A stretch of 64,000 bases of DNA from Prevotella sp. oral taxon 376. Lineage in GTDB: Bacteria; Bacteroidota; Bacteroidia; Bacteroidales; Bacteroidaceae. How positions within the stretch are numbered: position 1 is the stretch's first letter; each line of letters begins with the position of its first letter. This document shows, one piece after another, positions 44,575-54,028 of this stretch. A program made the translations under genes and the position numbers. The notes under the pieces are model-generated. The model did no database searches and was not told where the DNA came from. It was given only the letters and a program-made list of their open reading frames with translations. Where the stretch lies: contig NZ_PYXG01000002.1 in the NCBI RefSeq assembly GCF_003043945.1, positions 248,001 to 312,000 of the forward strand, in the 5' to 3' direction.

Positions 44575-45843
44575 TCAATAATCCTCATAAACAACCTTTT
44601 TATAAATAGATAACATGCCACATAAGATTTTATCTCTGTCATGGCGAACTAATGCTGTTTTATATCCCTTGTTACTAATTCTATCAGCAAGAGCTCTGTC
44701 TATACTGAGATTCTGAATCAAGTATGAAATACTATAAGGATCATTTGCAGGAACAAGAAAACCATTTTGGGCATGATCTATTAATGAGGGAATACCTCCA
44801 ACATAAGTTGCAATTACTGGAATACCTAAAATCTGGGCTTCGCAAAGAGCATTTGGACTATTATCTATATACGATGGATGAACAAAAATATCAGAATGAA
44901 GAAGGTATTCTATTATTTCAGAGGAGTTCAACACACCTACACATTTGATATTCACCCCCTGACATTTTATATGATAATTTTTCTCAAAAAGGTGTACGAA
45001 CTCAGCATTAGGCTTTATTCCTATTACATTCCACTGAAAATTAATTCCGGTCCCAGTTAAAATTCTGGCTGTTTTTAATATAATATCAAACCCCTTGTAT
45101 ATGGTTTCCGATATAGTGGAAGTAATCACTATTTTTTTATTGTTTCCATTCCAACTTCCCGCATTCTCATAAAACTCATCACGCAGAACCTCGTCAAGAT
45201 GGAAATATTTTGAATGAGGAGCATAGAGTCTTGAAATGTCATAATCCCACTGCGTTCTTCCCATTACATATTTAATTTTTTTAAAAAGTTCCATCTCATA
45301 TTCCGCCCTTCTCACAATACTATTATAAGCATACCTATAACCATTCTTGATAATCCATTCTCGCTTCGAGAAAGGCCACAGTAAAGAGACCTTATTTAAA
45401 CCTTGAGGCCAAAAAGCATTTTTACACGGATTTAAGATTCCTTGAAGATAGACTATGACAGGAATATTTGTTCGACCCAGAATTGAGGCAAATGGATTTT
45501 CTATGCCAAACAAATGAATCACATTGGGCTTGAAGTCATTGATAACATTCTGAATTTCCAGAATGTGCTTTTGGGGGGCTATATTCCGATATCCCCCATA
45601 ATAAAACTTAATCTTCTGGAGTTTGCTTTTTTCTGGAGTGTATATAGGATAATAGTTCGTATTTCCGTTTTTTGAATAAGGTAACTTGGATTTTGACGGG
45701 AAAGCTACTGCCAGCTCTATTTCAGATTCAGAATTTAGCAGTTTTTGGAGAGAAGGTACCCAACCTCCACCATTGTATGTATTAGTTATGCCTTGATTTG
45801 TCCCAGAAGTTGGCGTCAACCATAGCACTCGTATTTTCATCAT
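44575..45843 (-). CDS. Glycosyltransferase, GT4-type GT-B fold
   Basis: Second GT-B enzyme of the cluster, 422 residues. Seen: glycine-rich N-terminal TYNGGGWV loop, ITSTISETIYKGFD at the donor-domain start, and the IDNSPNALCEAQILGIPVIATYVGGIPSLI block corresponding to the E-x7-E region. Begins with two ATGs (45843, 45840), the first overlapping the upstream Wzy gene's stop by 4 bp. A 65-bp gap separates it from the GT2 gene. Sugar unknown. Confidence 0.9.
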   Translation of the reverse strand: MMKIRVLWLTPTSGTNQGITNTYNGGGWVPSLQKLLNSESEIELAVAFPSKSKLPYSKNGNTNYYPIYTPEKSKLQKIKFYYGGYRNIAPQKHILEIQNVINDFKPNVIHLFGIENPFASILGRTNIPVIVYLQGILNPCKNAFWPQGLNKVSLLWPFSKREWIIKNGYRYAYNSIVRRAEYEMELFKKIKYVMGRTQWDYDISRLYAPHSKYFHLDEVLRDEFYENAGSWNGNNKKIVITSTISETIYKGFDIILKTARILTGTGINFQWNVIGIKPNAEFVHLFEKNYHIKCQGVNIKCVGVLNSSEIIEYLLHSDIFVHPSYIDNSPNALCEAQILGIPVIATYVGGIPSLIDHAQNGFLVPANDPYSISYLIQNLSIDRALADRISNKGYKTALVRHDRDKILCGMLSIYKKVVYEDY

Positions 45844-47093
45844 ATAATAGTTCTAAACCACAATTTGAATTCTTTATCAGTCATCTTTCTAAAAGAAGAA
45901 GACAGGCATATGGAAATAAAAATCCAATAGGTAACATTGATTATATCAAAACTTGTTGAATTTTCTATCCAGCCAAATGCAAAATAGAAAACCACCATAG
46001 CGCCACATAACTTCACATATTTGCTGTTGGACTTAAACAATCCCAAATAAGCAGAATACAGATATATACACATATATAGTAATACACCGACAAGGCCTAA
46101 CCAGGTAAAAATATTAGTAAAACAGATCTCGTCTTTATGGCGTTCTATTTTCAAATTATCAACATAATGCACAGACAAAAGGTCCCGGGCTTCTTCTGCG
46201 AAAACGATTGCATCGTGCCCTCGGGCAGGAGTTCTACCCATCAGAACATAGTCATTTTTAATTGCAGAACCCAAAACCTCCTCATAAATGAAAGTTCTTG
46301 TATCTCCAGACATATCAATAGTTTTGAGTTCTCCGTCAGCATCGGACACCATTGTATACCGCCCTTCATAATTATCACTTATATCCTTAAAGAGGTTGAA
46401 GTTTCCTGTCAAACCTAAATAAAGTAAGATAATTGTCGCTATAATTACAGCCAAGCAGGCAACTCTAATGAGATAAGTGGAAATAAATTTATGAAAAACA
46501 GATGAGAAGAGGATTAGGAACGACATTGCGGCCTTTATGAACTGGCTTCTATTATCTATAATATTGTCTGTCAACATCAGGATTCCCAGCACAACGATGA
46601 CTATTTTCATAAAAGGATTTTTCCCTAATGACAAAAAGCATAATGCGAAAAAGAGAGGACCTAAATAGAATTGACTAATCCCCACCATCCAATAGAAAAA
46701 CAATACAAAAGCAAGCAGTGCCCACCTATACCATGGTTTTAAAATACTTTTTAAGACAATCGGATCTTTTAGGACAAAGACTATCAAAGGAAACAAAACT
46801 ACTGGTATTGTACCTGTAAAGTTCTTCCATTCCCAATAATTCTCCGCAACATAAAAGCCTCTTAGTATTTCAAACAATGCCCAGCATAGATATACACCAA
46901 CTATTGTATATTGATTCCTTAAGATATTTATCCTCTGCTTAACAAGGCTCCATATAAAGCAAATCAGAAGGGTGTAATTTAATATATAGGTAGTTGTTGT
47001 ATTACCTATAGGAACAGGACTCCACTGATTGACAGAAATAAATGTCAATAGTAGAAACAGATATTTATAAATTTTGTTAGGGGCAAGAGACAA
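45840..47093 (-). CDS. O-antigen polymerase-like membrane protein (Wzy)
   Basis: Predicted inner-membrane polymerase that joins lipid-linked repeat units. Seen: 417 residues with about 10-12 hydrophobic segments and a large hydrophilic loop at roughly 225-310, the usual Wzy/WaaL layout. Sequence identity in this class is always low, so the call rests on topology and place beside wzx. No ATG is near the N-terminus; TTG at 47093 is the likely start. A flippase gene precedes by 33 bp. Confidence 0.78.
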   Translation of the reverse strand: MSLAPNKIYKYLFLLLTFISVNQWSPVPIGNTTTTYILNYTLLICFIWSLVKQRINILRNQYTIVGVYLCWALFEILRGFYVAENYWEWKNFTGTIPVVLFPLIVFVLKDPIVLKSILKPWYRWALLAFVLFFYWMVGISQFYLGPLFFALCFLSLGKNPFMKIVIVVLGILMLTDNIIDNRSQFIKAAMSFLILFSSVFHKFISTYLIRVACLAVIIATIILLYLGLTGNFNLFKDISDNYEGRYTMVSDADGELKTIDMSGDTRTFIYEEVLGSAIKNDYVLMGRTPARGHDAIVFAEEARDLLSVHYVDNLKIERHKDEICFTNIFTWLGLVGVLLYMCIYLYSAYLGLFKSNSKYVKLCGAMVVFYFAFGWIENSTSFDIINVTYWIFISICLSSSFRKMTDKEFKLWFRTII

Positions 47094-47126
47094 GGAACAG
47101 AAGATATTAAATTATGGCCTATTAAA

Positions 47127-48671
47127 TCATGAGGTCTTGTATTGTTTTTTAAACTTTAACCTTATTGAAAAGATTATTTTCTTTATTGTCATTCTCTCTT
47201 CCTGATTTAATATCAGAATATATGCAAATAGTGCATATGCAGAAATCCCGATTATGGATATTAGTACAAATCTCATGAGAGACGGGGGAAAATACCCCTT
47301 GACTAAAGAAGATATGTATATGGATAATAATATATTCATAGTATATGTAAGAATAACCTCCCTAAAATACTTCCTTGGATTTAAGCCGCAATATTTATGC
47401 CCATAATATAGATCAATAATAATTTTAAATATCATCGAGATCATCAACGCATAATACATATACTCTGGAGTTGCGTGCAGCATATATGCCCATACTGCCA
47501 AAACAAGAGGTAGGAAATTACAGATCGAGATAAAAAAGGAATATTCCTTAATTTTTCCAACAGCATTAATCATTTGCGGAATAAATAGTGTTATATTTCC
47601 CACCATTGTTGTTATTAAAAGAAGAATACAGAAAATATCTGAGTACCGCGGTACTTTATACAACCACAATTTTAATATATACTCAGTATCAACTATAAAA
47701 GGAATGAAAACGAATGTTATTATAAAGAAAGATACCTTAGTGCCTGATACAGCAGCTTTCAACATGTTTTCATATTCTTCCGATCCTGCACTTTTAGTAA
47801 TCACGGGATTCAATGCTTTTATAATACCATTACCCAATGTAGACAATTGCCCGTTTAACTGATTTACGACTCCTTGAGCGGCATTAGCCAGAGTTCCAAA
47901 AAAGAAATTCAGAATTATCCCCATGCCAAACTGCCTAAACATAGAGGATAGACATATTCCTAAGCTCCATCCTGCAAATACAGTCATTTCTTTCATTAAA
48001 CTACGATTCCAATACTTTTCCAAAGAGAATTTGCATTCATCATAATATCTATGGCAGTAAATCCTCATTGCACCCATAGATATAAATGGAATCACGGACA
48101 TTAAAATCGCATATAAAAGTAACTTGTCATTATTTGAAACGACACATGCAAAAGCTACACCTAACTTCATAAAGGATTCCGCCAAGCCGATAAGAGCATA
48201 GATCTTCATATTCTCATGGGCATTCAGTATTGCATCATAGGGTACTGTCATAATTGTAAAAACTGTGCTGCCAATCATACATATATATACGAGTTTAGCA
48301 GAAGGCATCCTCTCTGCTGGTATATTTAACAGCCCATGAAAATATATGTAATACCCCAACAAGAAAACAAGTACGGCTAAAAATGCAACAATGAGATGAA
48401 GAACGATGCTAATTGTAAAAACGGTTCTCATTTTATTTGCATTGCCTTCACCTTTCGTATAGGACATAAATCTTTGCGTAGAGGTAGCCATTGCATTATT
48501 CAGGAATCCAAGCATGGCAATAGCACCTCCGACAACATTATATATACCAAAGTCGGAAGCACCCAAGGAATTAAGGATCAACCGTGTAGTCCATAAAGAA
48601 ATGAACATCGATATGCCCATTTTAAGATAAAGGAATCCGGTATTCTTAACAACTCTGGTTGCGGTAGACAT
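47127..48671 (-). CDS. Wzx-type flippase / oligosaccharide translocase
   Basis: Moves lipid-linked units across the inner membrane (polysaccharide-transporter branch of the MATE/MVF superfamily). Seen: 514 residues with about 14 hydrophobic segments, N-terminal RVVKNTGFLYLKMG and LGASDFGIYNVVGGA typical of Bacteroidetes flippases. The frame opens at TTG 48677, but ATG 48671 (MSTATR) is preferred. Only 6 bp follow the stop of the upstream gene. AT-rich like the rest of the cluster. Confidence 0.9.
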   Translation of the reverse strand: MSTATRVVKNTGFLYLKMGISMFISLWTTRLILNSLGASDFGIYNVVGGAIAMLGFLNNAMATSTQRFMSYTKGEGNANKMRTVFTISIVLHLIVAFLAVLVFLLGYYIYFHGLLNIPAERMPSAKLVYICMIGSTVFTIMTVPYDAILNAHENMKIYALIGLAESFMKLGVAFACVVSNNDKLLLYAILMSVIPFISMGAMRIYCHRYYDECKFSLEKYWNRSLMKEMTVFAGWSLGICLSSMFRQFGMGIILNFFFGTLANAAQGVVNQLNGQLSTLGNGIIKALNPVITKSAGSEEYENMLKAAVSGTKVSFFIITFVFIPFIVDTEYILKLWLYKVPRYSDIFCILLLITTMVGNITLFIPQMINAVGKIKEYSFFISICNFLPLVLAVWAYMLHATPEYMYYALMISMIFKIIIDLYYGHKYCGLNPRKYFREVILTYTMNILLSIYISSLVKGYFPPSLMRFVLISIIGISAYALFAYILILNQEERMTIKKIIFSIRLKFKKQYKTS

Positions 48672-48677
48672 TGGCAA

Positions 48678-49472
48678 TTACTTCACTATATATAGTTGTT
48701 TCCCGTAAATCTTCGCGGCACAACTGGAATAGGTAGATGCGGCACTTCCAAGAATATATTTACATGCGCCAAGACACCATAGGTCTATTACCGCATTCTT
48801 CATACCCTTGAGTGTTGCTCTTGATAAATCAGAATCGTTGGTAATTACCTTTTCTCCATAACGGATCCTATAGCTCTCTTTGACTTGCAGATCATCTGTG
48901 GCAAGAAAAAATGTGCTATCAGGATCGGCCTCTAACATCTGGTCTGTCCGTGCAAAGAATTTTGCGTCGTTACTTTCTTCTATTGCCTTGGTGTTATCTG
49001 TCCGCCTTATATGAAGGCCAAAAGTATTTTTAAAGGTTGCCGTAATCTCATCTATTTGCTGCCGAATAGAATTTATTGGTTTAAAATAAGTGTCTATTTC
49101 ATCAAGACTATAAGGTGAGAACCGATTGGAAGTCTGAATATAAACTTTGCCATGGGTATATTTTCTAAAATCATCATTAGAGATTTTACTTCCATGATAA
49201 CAATGATCAAATTCCAACTTCCTGACAAAGTCCATTATCGGAGACAGTCTCCCGCCTGGCAACAAGATTCTTCCTTTTAAAGGAGAAATCGTAATGCCGG
49301 GCATGTGGATAGGTTGAAATAAATCAAGAAAATCTGCCCTCAGCTCCGAGTTATTATGCCAATAGATATTAAAATTATAACCCAATTGCTCATGCGTAGC
49401 AATCGCACACAATATAGAATTTATGCGGTTACATAAACCTCCTATAGGAACTATCGATATGGGATCAGCCAT
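48678..49472 (-). CDS. Fucosyltransferase-like glycosyltransferase
   Basis: 264 residues with a GT-B fold reminiscent of alpha-1,2/1,6-fucosyltransferases (NodZ/FUT group). Seen: N-terminal GGLCNRINSILCAI (GDP-site glycine-rich loop), HIRRTDN at about 154-160 matching the H-x-R-R-T-D donor-binding motif, FFLATDD, and AVIDLWCLGACKYILGSAASTYS near the end. GDP-fucose as donor is inferred. First gene of the polysaccharide cluster, preceded by a 414-bp gap. Confidence 0.75.
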   Translation of the reverse strand: MADPISIVPIGGLCNRINSILCAIATHEQLGYNFNIYWHNNSELRADFLDLFQPIHMPGITISPLKGRILLPGGRLSPIMDFVRKLEFDHCYHGSKISNDDFRKYTHGKVYIQTSNRFSPYSLDEIDTYFKPINSIRQQIDEITATFKNTFGLHIRRTDNTKAIEESNDAKFFARTDQMLEADPDSTFFLATDDLQVKESYRIRYGEKVITNDSDLSRATLKGMKNAVIDLWCLGACKYILGSAASTYSSCAAKIYGKQLYIVK

Positions 49473-49638
49473 TATATATTACGGGATTAAAAGTGTTGAA
49501 TTCAAGCTTTCCTGCTTACTGACTAACAAATTATCAGCAAGCTGTGGATAAAAATTATCAAATACATTCGCTTGAATTCAGTAGCCGCCTTAGAGGATGT
49601 TCCTCGCAGCAACTTAAGTCAATAACTGAAATGCTGGA

Positions 49639-49646
49639 CAAAGTTA
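49639..49646 (-). promoter_or_regulatory. Possible -7 element of the polysaccharide operon
   Basis: TAACTTTG on the minus strand, about 165 bp before the first gene. No -33 element in place, so the call is weak. The leader would be about 160 nt; no UpxY-like antiterminator gene is present. Confidence 0.35.
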
Positions 49647-49765
49647 ATATATTTTTTCGAAAAATGATAATTATAAATTTATTTTCTTCCAGACAACTCG
49701 TTTTATTAACAAAAACTTTTAATAAAAACCGTCGCTCGGGAAATGCGGAATAGTAAGCGGGAAGT

Positions 49766-49881
49766 GTTTCAGTTACTGAAACAAGAAGTTTCTGTAGCTG
49801 AAACTCCGTGTTTCAATGACTGAAACTTGAAGTTTCAACGGCTGAAACTCAGAGTTTCAAATGTCGACAACAATTTGAAAC
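49766..49881. repeat. 11-bp-phased alternating palindrome array
   Basis: Half-sites GTTTCA and TGAAAC alternate exactly every 11 bp at 49766, 49777, 49788 (GTTTCT), 49799, 49810, 49821, 49832, 49843 and 49854; the site due at 49865 is lost and the next is at 49876. Every neighbouring pair forms a 17-bp palindrome, three of them perfect 8+1+8. GTAAGC/GCTTAC (49753-49758, 49885-49890) bound it. It ends at the stop codon of the kinase-like gene. Confidence 0.85.
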
Positions 49882-49886
49882 TGTGC

Positions 49887-50738
49887 TTACAGTGCTGAAG
49901 AATGATACTCAACAAGTCCCTCTATAGGGGATTTAAGGACCGTGCCAACCGTAAAACCTTCCGATTGCGCAACTTCTCTCAGTAAAGGTTCAAGACTATA
50001 AGCAACTCCGCCTACAAACCCCACGGGGAGCCCTGATTGCTGATATTGCTGAATATTTAATCTAAAGAAACTTTTAAAATCGCTTATAATCATCTGTTTC
50101 AGTTCTTCATTCTCAAGTTTTTTTGAAATATAGGGAACAATGCTTGCAAGAAAACGATTGGGCAGCGAATGACGGTAGACACGCTCAATGACCTGCGGAT
50201 AAGTCATCTTGAATTCCATCAAAAAATCATCACGCATTTTTTGGGACAGCCATCCTTTGAAGATGCCATTCAGAAAGTGCTTTCCCAGCGAGGCTCCACT
50301 TCCCTCGTCGCCCAGGATGAAGCCTAAGGGAGGAGTATTCTCCAAGATTCTCTCTCCGTCATAGAGACAGGAATTTGATCCCGTTCCCAGAATGCAGGCT
50401 ATGCCGCTAGCGTGCCCGCACAGTGCCCTTGCCGCTGCCATCAAGTCGCTGTCGACATGGATTTGCAAACTTTCTGCGGGAAAGCGGAAAGCCGCTTGGA
50501 GCGTCTGCACCATCAAGGGAGCCTTGTCGACCGTGCAGCCAGCTCCGTAAAAATGGACAGACAACGGGGGCTGTAAGGTGGGGAACTCGTGATGGAGGAA
50601 GGATACTCCCTGCTTAACATCCTCAAATGACTGAAAGAGCGGATTGATTCCCTCTGTTTTATAATATACCACGGAATTATCTTCACCGATCAATGCCCAG
50701 TCGGTCTTGGTGCTGCCGCTATCTGCAATAAGTATCAT
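49887..50738 (-). CDS. N-acetylglucosamine kinase-like protein (BadF/BadG/BcrA ATPase family)
   Basis: Predicted ASKHA-fold sugar kinase or ATPase. Seen: phosphate-1 motif DSGSTKTDWAL at 6-16, IACILGTGSNSCLYDG (phosphate-2), GFILGDEGSGASLGK and a late GFVGGVAYS adenosine motif. 283 residues, normal for the Bacteroidetes GlcNAc-kinase-like group. Its start has a consensus promoter, divergent from the MscS gene; its stop is followed by the 11-bp palindrome array. Amino-sugar recycling from the wall is an inference. Confidence 0.88.
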   Translation of the reverse strand: MILIADSGSTKTDWALIGEDNSVVYYKTEGINPLFQSFEDVKQGVSFLHHEFPTLQPPLSVHFYGAGCTVDKAPLMVQTLQAAFRFPAESLQIHVDSDLMAAARALCGHASGIACILGTGSNSCLYDGERILENTPPLGFILGDEGSGASLGKHFLNGIFKGWLSQKMRDDFLMEFKMTYPQVIERVYRHSLPNRFLASIVPYISKKLENEELKQMIISDFKSFFRLNIQQYQQSGLPVGFVGGVAYSLEPLLREVAQSEGFTVGTVLKSPIEGLVEYHSSAL

Positions 50739-50758
50739 AAAATCCCTAATTTTGTCTG

Positions 50759-50788
50759 CAAATTTAATAAATTATTTCTTTCTATCAA
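50759..50788 (-). promoter_or_regulatory. Promoter of the GlcNAc-kinase-like gene
   Basis: TTG (50786-50788), 19 bp, TAAATTTG (50759-50766); leader about 14 nt. It overlaps the region upstream of the divergent MscS gene. Confidence 0.6.
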
Positions 50789-50798
50789 TTCTTTTGAT

Positions 50799-50806
50799 TA
50801 TTTTTG
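50799..50806 (+). promoter_or_regulatory. -7 element of the MscS-kds operon
   Basis: TATTTTTG, 20 bp before the MscS ATG. Only 10 bp separate it from the -33 site of the divergent kinase promoter. Confidence 0.4.
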
Positions 50807-50826
50807 CATCAAATATATCAATTGGG

Positions 50827-53280
50827 ATGAGGAAACTACTATTCATATTTGCGCTACTGACTTCTGTCCTGTCGGCAAACGCCGTACTGAAAGAGCGAGA
50901 CATTGCCAGTACGCTGTCGATTCTGAGACAGGAGTTGACGAGATATCATTCGGAGCTTATTCATGAATCAGGATTCTTGAAAGACGAGCAGGACAGGATC
51001 GGCAAGGAGATGTTCTCCATCATGAACAGCAGTAATCAGAACTCGCTGATGCTCTATTCTCAGAAAACCGGCTACATTTTCGACCTCACCTATGCATGCC
51101 ACGAGGCAACCGAGCAATACCAGAAATTTCAAGAAACCGTGAGACCTTTCCGCGCATTCGTGGAGAAGAACGATGTGGAGATAGCCCGCTATGACAGCCT
51201 GGTAAATGTGCTGGGATCGATGTATCCCCAGTCGCTTAGTGAGAGGGCCCAGATTGACAGGAATGTATGCCTCACGCTGGCCGTGAATATTCGGCGCACG
51301 CTGCAGGAAAACAACGAGCAGCAGAACGACTACATCAAATATTACAAGATGACTTCAGAGCATTTGAAAGCTCTGAACGATTATGCCAATAAGCGATACT
51401 ACGAAATCCAGACAAGCATCTTCAGCAATGCAGGCGATTCTTATTTCAAGATTCTCAGTAACCTGCACCACTCCATTACCGAAACCAAGTCGACCCTTAT
51501 AGAAAAATACAGACCCCAGACGCGGGTGGAATCCCAATGGGACAGCCGGCTTATGTTCGGCCTGCTCATCACCTTGGTTTTCTTTGGCTTTATTGCGACA
51601 TCACTCAATATCTTCTTTATCCGATTCCTCTTTACAAAGATCATAAAGAGCGAGAAGCTGAGCGTACTCTACGGCCGGTTATTCAAAAGAGACAATGCTG
51701 CCTCTATCCAAGAATCATTCCTGGATAAGCGGAAATATATTGTGTGGGCGACAACGGTCATCACTTTTGCCATCCTCATCGCCATCGTGAGACTGGTATG
51801 GGACCAGAACTTTTTTATCATGGCCTCCGATCTGCTGGTTGAGTACACCTGGCTCTTAGGCGTCATCCTGATTTCGCTGCTGGTCCGCTTAGAGGGCGAT
51901 CAAATAAAAAGCGGCTTCCGCATTTATGTACCATTAATGGTAGTTGACTTCATCGTCATCAGCCTCCGGATAGTTCTGGTTCCGAATGATGTGGTAAATC
52001 TCCTCTTCCCCCCCATCCTCCTTGCCTGTACATGGTGGCAGTGGGGAAGGATAAAAAAGCATGGCACCAACATTCCAAAGGCAGATAGACTCTATGCCGA
52101 CATAACCCTTGTGGTCTTCCTTGTCTCCCTGATTGCTTCCTGGACCGGCTATACCCTGCTGAGCGTAGAAATCCTCATCTGGTGGATCATGCAGCTCACC
52201 TGCATCCTGACCATTACCTGCTTCTCCGGGTTGCTCAAGGCATATGCCGAAAGGCATAATCTCGAAGAAAGGCCCATCACGGAAACCTGGTTTCACCGGC
52301 TGCTCTCGAATGTACTACTTCCCATATTAGGTGTGGCTTCAATTATTCTCTCTATCTACTGGGCAGCTGATGTGTTCAACCTGAACGATACCACTTGGCG
52401 CATCTATACGACGCCTTATATCAATTCAAAGAATATACAAGTAAGCATCTTCGGCATTTGCCAGGCCATTATTTTGTTTTTCCTTTTCTCGTATATCAAC
52501 AAGACGCTGAAAGAGTTCATGAAGAAGCATTTCGAGGAAAAAGACCCTACTACCGCTGCCAGCAAGATGACCATGGTCAAGAATGTGATGCAGGTAATCG
52601 TATGGGGGATCTGGCTGATGTTTGTACTTACCATTTTTCATGTAAACAACACCTGGCTGGTAGTCGTTTCCGGAGGATTCTCCACGGGTGTCGGTTTTGC
52701 GATGAAAGATATCCTTGAGAATATCTATTATGGCGTATCACTGATGATGGGCCGCATCAAGGTGGGCGACCTTATTGAATGCGACGGCGTTCGTGGCAGA
52801 GTAAGCTCAATCAACTATACTTCCACTATGATGGATACTGTCGACGGCAGTGTAATTGCTTTTCAGAATTCACAACTCTTCACCAAGAACTATAAAAACC
52901 TGACTAAGAATCATGGTTACGAGCTGGCCATCATCCCTGTCGGCGTAGCGTATGGCTCAAATGTCAAAGAAGTAAAAGACATTATTTATAATGCGGTGAA
53001 TAAACTTGATTGCCGTGATCGCAACAAAGAAGTGCAGATTATATTCGTGGAATTTGGAGACAATAGCATTAACTTCAAGATTCTTGTATGGGTCCCGGTA
53101 CTTACCCGCTCCTATGCAAAAAGCGAGATTATGGAAGCCGTCTATGACGCTCTGAACGAAAACAATATAAATATCCCATTCCCACAGCGCGATATACATA
53201 TCATTCCGGACGAAGGCCCCAGCAAACATGTCGACAGCGAGGATGAAGCTATGGAAAAAATAAAAGGTCATCATGAATAA
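50827..53280 (+). CDS. Mechanosensitive ion channel family protein (MscS, large form)
   Basis: Inner-membrane channel that releases solutes under membrane tension. Seen: signal peptide ending SANA near residue 18, a long periplasmic helical region to about 235, roughly 9-10 membrane segments (about 240-630), then the MscS domain with GGFSTGVGFAMKDILENIYYG (TM3), the GRIKVGDLIEC beta domain and NSQLFTKNYKNLT. 817 residues, like the long E. coli MscK/YbiO type. The frame opens earlier, at 50707, but the signal peptide fixes ATG 50827. Overlaps kdsA by 8 bp. Confidence 0.92.
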   Translation: MRKLLFIFALLTSVLSANAVLKERDIASTLSILRQELTRYHSELIHESGFLKDEQDRIGKEMFSIMNSSNQNSLMLYSQKTGYIFDLTYACHEATEQYQKFQETVRPFRAFVEKNDVEIARYDSLVNVLGSMYPQSLSERAQIDRNVCLTLAVNIRRTLQENNEQQNDYIKYYKMTSEHLKALNDYANKRYYEIQTSIFSNAGDSYFKILSNLHHSITETKSTLIEKYRPQTRVESQWDSRLMFGLLITLVFFGFIATSLNIFFIRFLFTKIIKSEKLSVLYGRLFKRDNAASIQESFLDKRKYIVWATTVITFAILIAIVRLVWDQNFFIMASDLLVEYTWLLGVILISLLVRLEGDQIKSGFRIYVPLMVVDFIVISLRIVLVPNDVVNLLFPPILLACTWWQWGRIKKHGTNIPKADRLYADITLVVFLVSLIASWTGYTLLSVEILIWWIMQLTCILTITCFSGLLKAYAERHNLEERPITETWFHRLLSNVLLPILGVASIILSIYWAADVFNLNDTTWRIYTTPYINSKNIQVSIFGICQAIILFFLFSYINKTLKEFMKKHFEEKDPTTAASKMTMVKNVMQVIVWGIWLMFVLTIFHVNNTWLVVVSGGFSTGVGFAMKDILENIYYGVSLMMGRIKVGDLIECDGVRGRVSSINYTSTMMDTVDGSVIAFQNSQLFTKNYKNLTKNHGYELAIIPVGVAYGSNVKEVKDIIYNAVNKLDCRDRNKEVQIIFVEFGDNSINFKILVWVPVLTRSYAKSEIMEAVYDALNENNINIPFPQRDIHIIPDEGPSKHVDSEDEAMEKIKGHHE

Positions 53281-54028
53281 ATCAGTATTTATCGCTGGTC
53301 CCTGTGTCATTGAATCGGCTGAACTGCTTGACACAGTAGCACAGGAACTCGTAAAAATCAATCAACGCTTAGGTGTTGATATTATCTTCAAAGCCTCGTT
53401 TGACAAGGCAAACCGAACTTCTATCCATTCGTTTCGCGGCCCGGGCTTAGAGAGAGGGCTGCAGATGCTGGGTGATGTGAAGTCTAAATATGGACTTCGC
53501 ATTACCACCGATATCCACGAGAGCTATCATGCCGAGACCGCAGGACAAGTGGTTGATGTATTGCAGATCCCTGCATTCCTATGCCGGCAAACAGACCTGT
53601 TGATCGCTGCCGCCAAGACAGGAAAGATCGTTAATATCAAGAAGGCACAATTCCTAAGCGGGGAGGACATGAGGTTTCCCGTGGAGAAAGCTCTTGATTC
53701 CGGAGCCAAGGAAGTATGGTTGACGGAAAGGGGTAATTCCTTCGGCTATAACAACCTTGTCGTGGATTTCCGCAATATTCCTGATATGAAGGAAATCGTT
53801 TCGACGGTCATTATGGACTGCACGCACAGTGTCCAGCGTCCCGGAGCCGGCAACGGAACAACCTCTGGCGACCGCCGTTTTGTACCTTCCATGGCATTGG
53901 CGGCAAAAGCTTTCGGCGCTACCGGATACTTTTTCGAAGTTCATCCAAATCCCGACAAAGGTTTGAGCGACGGACCAAACATGCTGAAGCTGGACCAGTT
54001 AGAAGCCTTAATCACACAATTACTATGA
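53273..54028 (+). CDS. kdsA: KDO-8-phosphate synthase
   Basis: Condenses arabinose-5-phosphate with phosphoenolpyruvate to KDO-8-phosphate for the LPS inner core. Seen: AGPCVIES at 8-15, KASFDKANRTS near 44-54, GLRITTDIHE, and DCTHSVQRPG, all KdsA hallmarks. 251 residues, slightly shorter than the 265-285 usual. Overlaps the MscS gene by 8 bp and kdsD by 4 bp (ATGA), so translation is coupled. Confidence 0.96.
   Translation: MNKSVFIAGPCVIESAELLDTVAQELVKINQRLGVDIIFKASFDKANRTSIHSFRGPGLERGLQMLGDVKSKYGLRITTDIHESYHAETAGQVVDVLQIPAFLCRQTDLLIAAAKTGKIVNIKKAQFLSGEDMRFPVEKALDSGAKEVWLTERGNSFGYNNLVVDFRNIPDMKEIVSTVIMDCTHSVQRPGAGNGTTSGDRRFVPSMALAAKAFGATGYFFEVHPNPDKGLSDGPNMLKLDQLEALITQLL

Noticed and set aside
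47041..47126. Frameshifted or truncated Wzy gene because no ATG is present
   Set aside because: The frame is intact with a full set of membrane segments from TTG, so a broken gene is not needed.
49543..49551. Perfect DnaA box (TGTGGATAA) beside an AT-rich stretch, possible origin
   Set aside because: Only one box was seen, no dnaA, dnaN or other origin genes are near, and a single 9-mer is expected by chance in a window of this size.
49473..49765. UpxY/UpxZ-type capsule regulation or an invertible promoter before the polysaccharide genes
   Set aside because: No such gene is in the window, and no inverted repeat pair bounding the promoter region was found.
49766..49881. CRISPR array
   Set aside because: Units are 22 bp with 5-bp spacers and no cas genes are in the window; repeat and spacer sizes do not fit.
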